From a virus, in IMG/VR virus record IMGVR_UViG_3300009499_000010, positions 1 to 62,355 of that record: 62,355 nucleotides of DNA; one strand, given 5' to 3'. Shown here in pieces: positions 16,173-25,056 of this stretch (positions are counted from its first letter, which is position 1; each line of letters starts with the position of its first letter). A program made the translations under genes and the position numbers. The notes below the pieces were generated by a model, which saw only the letters and a program-made list of their open reading frames with translations, made no database searches and was not told the DNA's origin.

Positions 16173-19100
16173 ATGGAGCTTGCGAAAGTCAGCCCACAGT
16201 CTCTCCGAAAGGAGAGTAATTCAGCGCTGCTGAATATGCACTACCACACCCACATGCTCTATGAATGGTGGAAGAAGGGCAGAGACATTCCAATTGAGGA
16301 CGTGAAGAAAGCTCACGACCTTATAGTTGACGAGTTCGTCAAGAGAGAGATGGAGAAAGAAGGAGAACACAGGTCACCGATGGCGCTTCAAGAGCAAGAC
16401 TTGGCAAAAGTCTATCCTTCTGGCGAGAAGAAGGGCAAGAAGATTACACTCAAGAGCTTGCCGAAGTTTGGCGACTTCTATCTTGGGGACAGATTCATCT
16501 CGTTGGTTGGCTCATTGCCCAATAATGGAGAGACTGAGAATGACATTGACTTCTTGATAGCTTGGCCGGAAGATGCTCCAGACGAAATCACAAGACCTAT
16601 TAAGTTCAGACTTTGGCGGCAGTTTCAAGACCCAAAGCTGCAAGCACGATGCTCCTTCCATCTCGACAGCTTTCATGGCCCATTTACAAATTCAGTCCCG
16701 CTATATCGGCTCAAGTGTGAGAGGATAAACCATGACATGGATGTCATCCTTGCTGCTCTGAAACGAGAGCCAACAGCAATGGCCCAAGCAGGGCAATCGA
16801 AGAAGGCAGACAAGATTGAGCCAAGGCGGTTTTTCTATCCGCAAAAGGCAATCAAAGCGCTTGCCATACGCAAGAAGCTGAAAGGGCCATGGGACTATTC
16901 GGAAGCAGTCAAGGAAGCAGCTGCGATGCTTCCCGTTGTCGCAGAGAAGAAGTATGACGGGATGCGTATTATATTAAATAAGGATAACGGCTGGGTCAGG
17001 ATTATGACTGACGGTGGTACAGACGTCACGTCAAGGCTGCCTATGCTCGTTGCGCAGCTGAAGAAGATTCCGCATAAGTCATTTGTACTCGATGCAGAAC
17101 TGGAATGGTGGGAAGATGGAGTCCATCAACCAAGGGAAGAAGTTGCCGCAGCGCTGATGTCGAAAGAGGAGCTTGACGAGAGTTGGCTCATTGCTAATGT
17201 CTTTGAGCTTCTGTATCTTGATGGAAAAGACTTGCACAACTTGCCGTGGGGGGAGCGCCACGAGCAGCTCAAGAAGTTCCCAATCAAGAGAGAGCAACTT
17301 GAGTTCAAGGCAGACGATGAAATGTTGAACAGAGTTCCTTCCCTTATTGCCGAGAAGGAAGCAGACTTGGCAAAGCATATCAAGACTGTCTCGGAGGCAA
17401 AGGCATCAGAGGGAGCGATAATCAAGAGCGCAACAGCGCCTTATCCTCTGACTGGCGCAACAAAGCATATGGTCAAGGCGAAGAAATATGCGACTGTCTT
17501 TGGGAAGGTTATCAAACGCAACCCAACAAAGGTCGCAACTGTCTTCAACTATGACTACGCAATCAGGATTCCAGAAGCAAAAGTTGACCCAGCATCAGTC
17601 ATTGAGATTGGCGGGAAGAAGTATTCACGAACTGGGACTTCATACTCAACGACAGAGAAACTCAACCCAGGCGATGTCTTTGCTCTTTCCTTCCATACAG
17701 TCAACAAGTATACAGACCCAGAGACAGGGAAGGTCAGTGTTCATTTCTATGAGCCTGTGTATGATGGGAAGGTAGCAAGAACAGAGCCAAATACGCTCGC
17801 AGAGGTCGAAACAATTGCAAAGGATGCTGGGCTCATCGGATATAAGGAAGGCAAGCAGACCTTCCGAGAGAATGCTGAGACAATCTTCCTCAAGTTTCTC
17901 GGCACAAAAGGCGAAATTGAAGAAGAGTCACCAGGACACAAGAGACACACAGCTGTTCAAGTTGTTCATCTCGACCATGGCGGGCTGATTGACTTTGGAG
18001 AGACTTGGAAAGGGAAGTTGGACACTGTTCGGACAGCTGCGGAAGGAAGCATCAGGTGGATAGCGCTAACTCATGCTCACCCTGACCATGTTGGCGGGCT
18101 TGAAGGCGAAGAGATTGACATCCCAGTCTACATGACCGCTGAGACAGACAAGCTCCTTCCCAAAGACAAATATCCTATGAAGAATAGGATAATTGTGAAG
18201 GAAGGCAAGAAGGTCGAAGTTGCGCCTGGTTGGGATTTGACAGCTATCTCAGTTGAGCATTCTTCCAAAGCGCCAACTGTTGGCTTCAAGCTCGCAATTC
18301 CAAACAAGGAAGATAAGAGCTATACAATTGGCTACTTCCCAGATGTGGCAGACCTTGACGAAAGAGACTTGAGGGGCATCGACCTTTACATTGGCGATGG
18401 GGCATCGCCCACAAGGCCAATCCTGCGTGGTCAATCGCCGGAAGGCGAAGATGTTGGACATGCTTCGATGAAGCAGCAACTCAAATGGTGCCAAGACATG
18501 GGTGTCCATTCGGCTGCTTTCATACATCAAGGGAAGCAATCAGTTGAGACGGATGACCAGAAGATAATTGATTTGCTCCAACAGGCCTTCCCAAACAAGG
18601 AGATTCTGCTGCCTGATGATGGTGAAGTTCTGGCACTTCCTGAGCACGCGGTGAAGGATGGAGTTTATCTTGTGCCGCCACATGGCGAGTTATTTTGGAA
18701 TGGCGAGAAGGATTTGCTCATCAAAGCAAAAGAGTTCCACATCCTGTCGCAGCATCCGCACTTTCTTGCGTCTGACTTAGTGTATGGAATCATCAAGTTC
18801 AAACCGCCAGAGAAGATTACACTTGCTGAGTTTGCCAAGCTCCGAAACAGGCACCAAATCTCTGAGGCAGAAAGAAAGAAGTGGTGGCCGGACAAAGATG
18901 AACTATATGCGTATGAGATTGAGTCTTTCTTCCCGTGGCACACTCCGAAAAAATACCAATACATCAAAGGGGCACAAACCATCATCAAGAATCTGCAATT
19001 GGTTGAGACGGCGAAGAGAAACATTATGTTTGCCTCAACTGAGGAGTTGAAAGAGGTTGCATACATCCACTCGCGCAAGAAGTTTGCCGGAAGCATTGTC

Positions 19101-21410
19101 AACAAATTCCCGCAAGGCACAAAGGTTGTATTCGACCCAATGTGCGGCACAGCGTCTGTCTTAGTTGAGGCTGCAAGAAGAGGAATGGCAGTTGTTGGAA
19201 ACGACTTCAATCCATATGCCTATTTCTTTGCCAAAGGAATTTTTGAAGGCATTGGCCTTGACTCGGAAGATATGAAGGCGTTGCTTTTCCCGCCAGAGAG
19301 GGAAGGATGGTTCACGCTTCATTACAAAGGACAGCACCCGCAGAATAAAGTCTTGAGAGCGTTTGTGGACAGTGCTGTTCTCAATATCCAAGAGGCATTC
19401 AAAGGTAAGGAGAAGAAACACAACGCAGCAATGGCAGCTGTTGTCTCCTTCCTTGGGAGATTCTTCAGAGGCACGCACACAGGCATTGCTTCCAATTGGT
19501 ATTATCAGGATGTAGATAAGAGCAGAGCAATGCTGAGAAGCTCCATTCTTGAAGTGAATAACCTTATTCAGCAAATTGGCGGGAAGGGAACTATAACAAA
19601 TTTGGATGCATTCTCGATGGAAATTCCTGAGGCAGATGTTATTCTGCTTGACCCACCGATGCTGAAGAAAGGAATCTACAGGCCCGCACTCTCCGAGTAC
19701 AAGACGCGCAATTCAATCCTTATCCAAGACACATTCCGATACAACAAGAACTCAGCGAGAGATTTGGAGAGTTTGCTTGATAAGTTGGCGAAGAAGTGTA
19801 AGACTCTTGTTGTTGTCCCGGAAGATGAAAGTGAACTGGATTGGGAGAGCTTGCTTGCGAAGCGTAAGAAGAATGTCAAGAAATTCCAGATGTCCTACTT
19901 CAAGAAGATTCGCACACCAGGCGCAATCTCCTCTGTGAGCAAATCAAGGATTCAAAAGATGTTCTTGGCTGAGCAGGGTGACCCATATCTGCTCGTGCCG
20001 GATGAAGACAAGGCTCTCAAATATATGGTGCATCATCACTGGCGTGGAAAGGGCTGCCATGCCGATGTGAGATTTGATAGCAAGTTGAAAGGCATGCTCA
20101 TTGGTTGGACTCTTGACGACCTAATGCCTGGTATAGTTGCTGAGCCAGTCCTAACAGCCAAGGATGCTGTTCAAAAGGAAGCCAGCCCTGATAAGTATTT
20201 CAAGATAAACTGGAAGACAGGAATCTGGAAGAAGAGATTGAAAAAAGGCCAAACAACTCCTGTCAATGTTACAATAATGACGCAGAAGAAAGCGCCTGAG
20301 CCGATTGAGTGGATGACGTTTGAAGGAGTTGTCGAGCCAGGTCAGGTAGGAGCCACTAAGAATTTCCCAGGTGTATTTATTATAATAGATAAGGGCAAGA
20401 TTGAATACGGAGCGCAGAAACCATGGTCGCATGAATACTTCTTCAACGGGAAGGCGCTTGACTACAAGGTTGTGATGCGTCAACTGAAGGCAGATTTTGG
20501 TGAGGCGCTGAAAAAGGATAAGGCGCTCCAGCGGCATCTCATTCTTCATCCAGATTTGTTTGATGAAGAAGGTCTTGAAGAAAGCATCGGGGCAATGGAT
20601 AGGGAGCTGTTGGAATCTTTGCCTGATGAGCTGTTCAAAGATTGTTTTGTTGTTGAATCAAAGATGTTTATTGACAACTGCGAAGAGCAGCAAATCATCC
20701 CGCCATCAGAAGAGAAGGTATCAGGCGTCAAGTGGTTTACCATCAAGCCAATAGACCAGACGCCATATGTGCTCTCGGATGAAGCAGTGAAGAAAAAATG
20801 GATGCCGCCTTTGGGTAAGTCTGCTCTTCCGAAAGTCACGCGTGATGCTGTTCCAACGACGCTGAAGTATTGGAACGCAAAGAAACCAACAGAAGCGATG
20901 ATGATGCGTGATGAGTTGGTTGAGCTGCTGAAGAAAGATGAGATTGATTTGCCGAAGTATGACGAGCAGTTGAAGGAAGCGCAGCAAGGCAGGTACGTTC
21001 TCAACTACCATTGGTTTGCGAAAATAGGGCAGAAGAAGAGAGCAGGAGCCAGCGAGTTTCATTTTGACCTATTCCTGCTTGACGGGAAGAAGGAACACTT
21101 TGAGCTTGACCTTGACCCGCTGGAGCATGATACAGTCTCAGCTCATTCCCCAGATAAGGACATGGCACACGATGAGAAGTTGACTGGATTCATCAAGCCA
21201 GGAACCATACCAGGCAATCCTACAAAAGAAACTGGCTCATGGATTGAACCATGGGCAAGCGGCAAAATGCTTGTGCTCGACAGTAAACCTGATTTCAAAA
21301 AGATAAGATTCAGCGGAAAGTTAGAAGGCGTCTGGGTATTCAAAAGAGAGAGCCCAGAAGCGGATTTTTGGCAGGTAGAGAAGAGCCAAGCAGCTCCAGT
21401 CACGACGTAA
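16173..21410 (+). CDS. Giant multi-domain polyvalent protein: NTase, ATP-dependent ligase, MBL, MTase, two LigD-like phosphoesterases
   Basis: 1,745 residues. Visible domains in order: Pol-beta-type nucleotidyltransferase (GS 113-114, D124/D126); ATP-dependent nucleic-acid ligase (K260-YDG motif I, EGAIIKS 413-419, K435/K437) with an OB-like region to about 580; metallo-beta-lactamase fold (HAHPDH 634-639); an ASCH/PUA-like segment (about 870-950); class I methyltransferase (DPMCGTAS 988-995, DPPM 1160-1163); a LigD 3'-phosphoesterase-like domain (HHH 1287-1289, H1296, D1298, R1300) and a second at about 1595-1745 (H1613, H1630, D1632). The set suggests end-processing, ligation and modification of nucleic acid. 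It lies inside the head cluster, so virion packaging is plausible. Substrate unknown. Confidence 0.85.
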   Translation: MELAKVSPQSLRKESNSALLNMHYHTHMLYEWWKKGRDIPIEDVKKAHDLIVDEFVKREMEKEGEHRSPMALQEQDLAKVYPSGEKKGKKITLKSLPKFGDFYLGDRFISLVGSLPNNGETENDIDFLIAWPEDAPDEITRPIKFRLWRQFQDPKLQARCSFHLDSFHGPFTNSVPLYRLKCERINHDMDVILAALKREPTAMAQAGQSKKADKIEPRRFFYPQKAIKALAIRKKLKGPWDYSEAVKEAAAMLPVVAEKKYDGMRIILNKDNGWVRIMTDGGTDVTSRLPMLVAQLKKIPHKSFVLDAELEWWEDGVHQPREEVAAALMSKEELDESWLIANVFELLYLDGKDLHNLPWGERHEQLKKFPIKREQLEFKADDEMLNRVPSLIAEKEADLAKHIKTVSEAKASEGAIIKSATAPYPLTGATKHMVKAKKYATVFGKVIKRNPTKVATVFNYDYAIRIPEAKVDPASVIEIGGKKYSRTGTSYSTTEKLNPGDVFALSFHTVNKYTDPETGKVSVHFYEPVYDGKVARTEPNTLAEVETIAKDAGLIGYKEGKQTFRENAETIFLKFLGTKGEIEEESPGHKRHTAVQVVHLDHGGLIDFGETWKGKLDTVRTAAEGSIRWIALTHAHPDHVGGLEGEEIDIPVYMTAETDKLLPKDKYPMKNRIIVKEGKKVEVAPGWDLTAISVEHSSKAPTVGFKLAIPNKEDKSYTIGYFPDVADLDERDLRGIDLYIGDGASPTRPILRGQSPEGEDVGHASMKQQLKWCQDMGVHSAAFIHQGKQSVETDDQKIIDLLQQAFPNKEILLPDDGEVLALPEHAVKDGVYLVPPHGELFWNGEKDLLIKAKEFHILSQHPHFLASDLVYGIIKFKPPEKITLAEFAKLRNRHQISEAERKKWWPDKDELYAYEIESFFPWHTPKKYQYIKGAQTIIKNLQLVETAKRNIMFASTEELKEVAYIHSRKKFAGSIVNKFPQGTKVVFDPMCGTASVLVEAARRGMAVVGNDFNPYAYFFAKGIFEGIGLDSEDMKALLFPPEREGWFTLHYKGQHPQNKVLRAFVDSAVLNIQEAFKGKEKKHNAAMAAVVSFLGRFFRGTHTGIASNWYYQDVDKSRAMLRSSILEVNNLIQQIGGKGTITNLDAFSMEIPEADVILLDPPMLKKGIYRPALSEYKTRNSILIQDTFRYNKNSARDLESLLDKLAKKCKTLVVVPEDESELDWESLLAKRKKNVKKFQMSYFKKIRTPGAISSVSKSRIQKMFLAEQGDPYLLVPDEDKALKYMVHHHWRGKGCHADVRFDSKLKGMLIGWTLDDLMPGIVAEPVLTAKDAVQKEASPDKYFKINWKTGIWKKRLKKGQTTPVNVTIMTQKKAPEPIEWMTFEGVVEPGQVGATKNFPGVFIIIDKGKIEYGAQKPWSHEYFFNGKALDYKVVMRQLKADFGEALKKDKALQRHLILHPDLFDEEGLEESIGAMDRELLESLPDELFKDCFVVESKMFIDNCEEQQIIPPSEEKVSGVKWFTIKPIDQTPYVLSDEAVKKKWMPPLGKSALPKVTRDAVPTTLKYWNAKKPTEAMMMRDELVELLKKDEIDLPKYDEQLKEAQQGRYVLNYHWFAKIGQKKRAGASEFHFDLFLLDGKKEHFELDLDPLEHDTVSAHSPDKDMAHDEKLTGFIKPGTIPGNPTKETGSWIEPWASGKMLVLDSKPDFKKIRFSGKLEGVWVFKRESPEADFWQVEKSQAAPVTT

Positions 21411-21425
21411 AAAAGAAAGGAGAAT

Positions 21426-24026
21426 GTGGTGAAGTTTACTGAACTGTTGACAGAGGCATCTGTCCTATTGATTGAGAAAGGGGGTGAGCAGGGAAGAGTA
21501 TGGGATGTTGTTCTGATTGATGTTGGTCTTTCTTTGAACAACAAGTTCTATCCGAAAGAGGTGTTGTCTGGGGCAAAGGACTTATTTGAGGGAAGTCAGT
21601 GTTTTGCCTATGAATTCAAGGCAGGAGCGCACGACAAGAATTACAACCACCTGCCTTGGAGAGTCAGACAAGTCATGCCAGATGGCCTTGCGCGCAATTT
21701 GGTTGGCGACTTCCGCAACGTTAGGTTTGGGGAATACACCTCACCAGAGGGAGACAAACGTCATGGGCTCCTTGCGGAGTTCCATTGCATTGAGGATTGG
21801 CTTCGACAGAAACTTGTCAATGCTTACAACAGCGGGAATCCGAGTATGCTTGGATTTTCAATTGATGCTGAAGGAATTGTTACAGACTATCCGCACAAAG
21901 GCCGGATAGTCAAGAAGGTAGTAAGCATTGAGAAAGTTCACGAAGTGACCGCTGTTACCAGCCCTGCGGCTGGTGGGAAGATTTTGCGTTTGGTTGCTTC
22001 AATAGAAGGAGCAGAAGTTATGGAAGAGCTGAAGAAAAAGCTCAAGGAGTTGTTCAGCAAGAACTTCCTGGAAGGGAAGTTGCTTGAGGGCATTGGAGAG
22101 CTGACCGAAGAGAAGATGGTTGAGCTTGTTGACAAGGCAGTCGAGAAGGCCGAAGAAGACAAGGAGCTGGTTGAGCAGTCCAAGCTACCTATCATTCTCC
22201 GTGCCCTGCGTGATGCGCTGAAAGGTGGCGACACCAAGAAGGCCATGACGATGGTTGACGACCTTATCAGCAACCTTGCCAAGTATCCTTATCCAGCGCC
22301 AGCAAAGGCTGCGGACATGATGGATAAGAAAAAGAAGTATCCTTATCCCAGCCCGGTGAAAGCCGGAGAAGGCAATGACGACAACAAGGGTAAGGTTGAC
22401 CCTGAGGCAGTCAAGAAGATGCAGGAGCAGCTGAAGAAGCTGGAAGAAGAAGAGGCAGAGAAGGCCAGAGTTGCCGATATCAAAAAGCTCATCTCGGAAG
22501 CTAAGTTGAGCAATGCCCAAAAGGCAGAACTTGAGACGGCTTGCGAGAAGGTTTCTGTTGAGGAAACCAAGAAGCTGGTTGAGAAGGCGCTCAAGGGCAA
22601 AGACCTTGCCGAAGATGAGACAGTGAAGGGCCTGAAAGAATCTGTCGCCAAGCTGCAAGAAGATGCCAAGAAAGACAGAGATGAGCTTCAGAAGATTCGC
22701 AAGGAAGAGCAGAAGGCGAAAGTCAAACTGCTCATCACCGAATCCAAGCTGCCCAAGCCTTTCCAGGAAAAGCTCGCAGAGCAGTTGGCTGAATCAAATG
22801 TTGAGGTAGCCACGAAACTCATCGAGTCTGAAAGAAAAGCTCTTGCTGCGATTGAGCAGTCAGTGGGCAGCGGCATAGCCGTTGCCAGGGCTGAGCTTCA
22901 GGAAAGCGAGAGAGACAAGTTCCAGCTGTCGATGGACGCAATGCTCGGCGTGCCTGTTGAGGGCAACGTTGCTCCGTTCAGAGGGATACAGCACGCATTC
23001 GCTGTAATCACTGGAAGGAGAGACTTTGAGGTCAGAGATGTGCTGGCTGAGGCTGTGATGTTTGTTCCTTCCTATATGAAGGAAGGGCAAGGCAGGAGCA
23101 GAGTGCTTGAGTCCCTCAAGACTTCAGACTTTGCGGAAATCCTTGGCGACTCAATCCACCGCAGAATGGTGCGGGAATACAAACTTGATGACCTGAATAC
23201 CTGGCGACAGCTCGTGTCAGAAATCAGCAACATCAAGGACTTCCGTGTCAATCCGCGCATGAGGATGGGTGGCTATGGAACGCTGCCGGAAGTTCCTGAG
23301 CAGGGAACTTACCAACCGCTGACTTCACCTACTGACGAGCAGGCAACCTTCCAAATCAAGAAACGTGGCGGTTTGGAAGACTTGACGATGGAGATGATTG
23401 CGAATGACGACATCGGCGCTCTGAAGAAGATTCCCATAAAACTCGGAAGAGCTGCTGTTCTGACTCTCTATCGCACCATCTTCGACATCCTCAGACTCAA
23501 CCCCACCATCTATGACACCAAGACACTGTTCCACGCTGACCACGCGAACACAGACACCAAGGTGCTGAGTTCTGATAACCTGATGCTTGTCAGGAAGGCC
23601 ATGCAGAAGCAGCAGCCTTACGGGCAGTCTGACGAGTTCTTGGGCATGATGAATGTTCCAGCACGTCTGGTTATTCCGCCAGACCTTGAGGATGTTGCAT
23701 TCCAGCTGCTGAAGTCAGCTGTGGAGGTTATCTCCAACAAGGATGCAACAGTTCCGAACATTCACTCAACATATCTCAAGGGCTACATCGTAGTGCCTTA
23801 CTGGACTGATGCAACAGACTGGGTTGCGGTAGCTGACCCCGCCATGATTAACACAATTGAGGTTGGGTTCTATCAAGGCAAGCAAGACCCAGAGCTGTTC
23901 GTTCAAGACCAGCCGAATGTAGGGTCAGTTTTCACAGCTGACAAAATAACCTACAAGATAAGGCACATCTGGGGCTTTGCTGTCCTGGATTACAGAGGAT
24001 TCTACAAGAACGTGGCGGCTGGATAG
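21426..24026 (+). CDS. Prohead protease-scaffold-major capsid fusion
   Basis: GTG start behind AAAGGAG. Residues 1-195 resemble a herpes/U35-type prohead protease (H69 and H75 region, S145 in LGFSIDAEG, then HEVTAVTSPAAG). Residues about 200-480 are a charged coiled coil, the scaffold. Residues about 490-866 match Mu gpT-type major capsid protein: LFHADHANTD, the LVIPPDLE segment, VADPAMINTIEVGF and the final YKIRHIWGFAVLDYRGFYKN. The shell protein would be released by self-cleavage, as in other fused capsid systems. An internal start giving free capsid protein was not found but cannot be excluded. Confidence 0.88.
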   Translation: MVKFTELLTEASVLLIEKGGEQGRVWDVVLIDVGLSLNNKFYPKEVLSGAKDLFEGSQCFAYEFKAGAHDKNYNHLPWRVRQVMPDGLARNLVGDFRNVRFGEYTSPEGDKRHGLLAEFHCIEDWLRQKLVNAYNSGNPSMLGFSIDAEGIVTDYPHKGRIVKKVVSIEKVHEVTAVTSPAAGGKILRLVASIEGAEVMEELKKKLKELFSKNFLEGKLLEGIGELTEEKMVELVDKAVEKAEEDKELVEQSKLPIILRALRDALKGGDTKKAMTMVDDLISNLAKYPYPAPAKAADMMDKKKKYPYPSPVKAGEGNDDNKGKVDPEAVKKMQEQLKKLEEEEAEKARVADIKKLISEAKLSNAQKAELETACEKVSVEETKKLVEKALKGKDLAEDETVKGLKESVAKLQEDAKKDRDELQKIRKEEQKAKVKLLITESKLPKPFQEKLAEQLAESNVEVATKLIESERKALAAIEQSVGSGIAVARAELQESERDKFQLSMDAMLGVPVEGNVAPFRGIQHAFAVITGRRDFEVRDVLAEAVMFVPSYMKEGQGRSRVLESLKTSDFAEILGDSIHRRMVREYKLDDLNTWRQLVSEISNIKDFRVNPRMRMGGYGTLPEVPEQGTYQPLTSPTDEQATFQIKKRGGLEDLTMEMIANDDIGALKKIPIKLGRAAVLTLYRTIFDILRLNPTIYDTKTLFHADHANTDTKVLSSDNLMLVRKAMQKQQPYGQSDEFLGMMNVPARLVIPPDLEDVAFQLLKSAVEVISNKDATVPNIHSTYLKGYIVVPYWTDATDWVAVADPAMINTIEVGFYQGKQDPELFVQDQPNVGSVFTADKITYKIRHIWGFAVLDYRGFYKNVAAG

Positions 24027-24039
24027 GAGAGTCAGCAGG

Positions 24040-24065
24040 GGAGAGAGGGCAGATGCCTTCTCTCC
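24040..24065 (+). terminator. Hairpin after the capsid gene
   Basis: GGAGAGAGGGC (24040-24050) pairs with GCCTTCTCTCC (24055-24065) around a 4-base loop: 11 bp with one G-U. Only a weak, interrupted T-rich stretch follows. It may end or attenuate transcription, or protect the 3' end of the capsid mRNA. Confidence 0.5.
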
Positions 24066-24124
24066 TTCCGACTGTTCTTGTGTGGTGGTTTTGGTCTTTG
24101 AAGTCTTTGGTAGGAGTAAGTTAG

Positions 24125-24556
24125 ATGGGGAAAGAAGCATTGTATGATATTCCTGGCCTTCACAAGAAGGTGGTCAGGATACCGGAGACAGCGGCTGGCA
24201 CAGACAAGCAGTATCCGCTGTTCAAGGCAGGTGATGACATTGAGGTAAAAGAAGTCAATCTCATCCCTGATGCAGCTCTGGCTGGGGTGGACGACAACAA
24301 CTTCACCGCAAAGGTGATGAATGTCGGCGCTCTCGGTGTTGGGACAACCGAAGTTGCTACAGGGCCTGAGCAGTTAGCTGCTGCTGACTGGGTGGCCCTG
24401 AAGCCCGTTGCTCTGACAGTCAGCGCTACTCTGGCCAATCGCCAGGTGGCAGCTGGAGAAGTCCTGGTATACAAAAGTGACCAGAAGGGCACAGGACTTA
24501 TTGACCCGGTCAAGGCTGTCGAGGTCTTGTACCAGTACAAGAAACCAGCTATATAG
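24125..24556 (+). CDS. Decoration-like head protein
   Basis: 143-residue protein directly after the major capsid gene, the classic position of head-decoration proteins that stabilise the shell. Rich in Val, Ala and Gly with short beta strands and few helices. It is a full-length paralogue of the protein encoded at 9700 (PGLHKK, then DDNNFTAKVMNVGALGVGTT). Isolated between two sets of hairpins, so its transcript level may be set separately. The function is inferred from position and fold pattern. Confidence 0.65.
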   Translation: MGKEALYDIPGLHKKVVRIPETAAGTDKQYPLFKAGDDIEVKEVNLIPDAALAGVDDNNFTAKVMNVGALGVGTTEVATGPEQLAAADWVALKPVALTVSATLANRQVAAGEVLVYKSDQKGTGLIDPVKAVEVLYQYKKPAI

Positions 24557-24565
24557 AAGGAGACA

Positions 24566-24613
24566 AAGGAGAGCTTCATTGCTCTCCTTCAAGGACTCTT
24601 GCTGAGAGTCTTT
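24566..24613 (+). terminator. Two tandem hairpins after the decoration gene
   Basis: First: AAGGAGAGC (24566-24574) with GCTCTCCTT (24581-24589), 9 bp perfect, 6-base loop. Second: AAGGACTCT (24591-24599) with AGAGTCTTT (24605-24613), 9 bp with one G-U. No long U-tract follows, so attenuation or RNA stabilisation is as likely as full termination. Confidence 0.55.
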
Positions 24614-24668
24614 GACAAGAGAGCAAAGAGTATAAGTTTGGTTAAAAGGGGAAGGAAAGGAGTTGGAT

Positions 24669-25025
24669 GTGGGGCAGCAAACCAAGAGTGTGAGTACAGT
24701 TCTCCCTGTCGCATCAAGGGCAGTAGGTGCAGGAGTTAGCAATCCAATCCTCATAGGCGCCATCGACAAGGATGCGTCTCAAGTCTTTGTCGAGATTACT
24801 GACAAAGGAGCAGCAGGCACATTGGATGTGAAACTTCAGGATGCATGGATAGACGATGCGAACAAGTATTCAAACACAGGTGATGAATCTTTGGCCTTGG
24901 CAGCAGCTGCCATCACACATGTCCCGCCAAACGCTGTGCGCGGGAAGTATATGAGAATTGCATACGAAGTGAAGGTCAACGCAGTTGTGTTTGGCATCCA
25001 TCTTGTGAAAGCTGAACTGCATTAG
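24669..25025 (+). CDS. Hypothetical head/neck-region protein, 118 aa
   Basis: GTG at 24669 is six bases after AAAGGAG; a TTG at 24663 is too close to that site. Beta-rich and small, with VFVEITDKGAAGTLDVKLQD and a C-terminal AVVFGIHLVKAEL strand. The position after the decoration gene suggests a second decoration or head-fibre protein; no family is recognised. Confidence 0.55.
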   Translation: MGQQTKSVSTVLPVASRAVGAGVSNPILIGAIDKDASQVFVEITDKGAAGTLDVKLQDAWIDDANKYSNTGDESLALAAAAITHVPPNAVRGKYMRIAYEVKVNAVVFGIHLVKAELH

Positions 25026-25056
25026 TTGTCGGGCATCTAACTGAAAGAAGGAAGTC

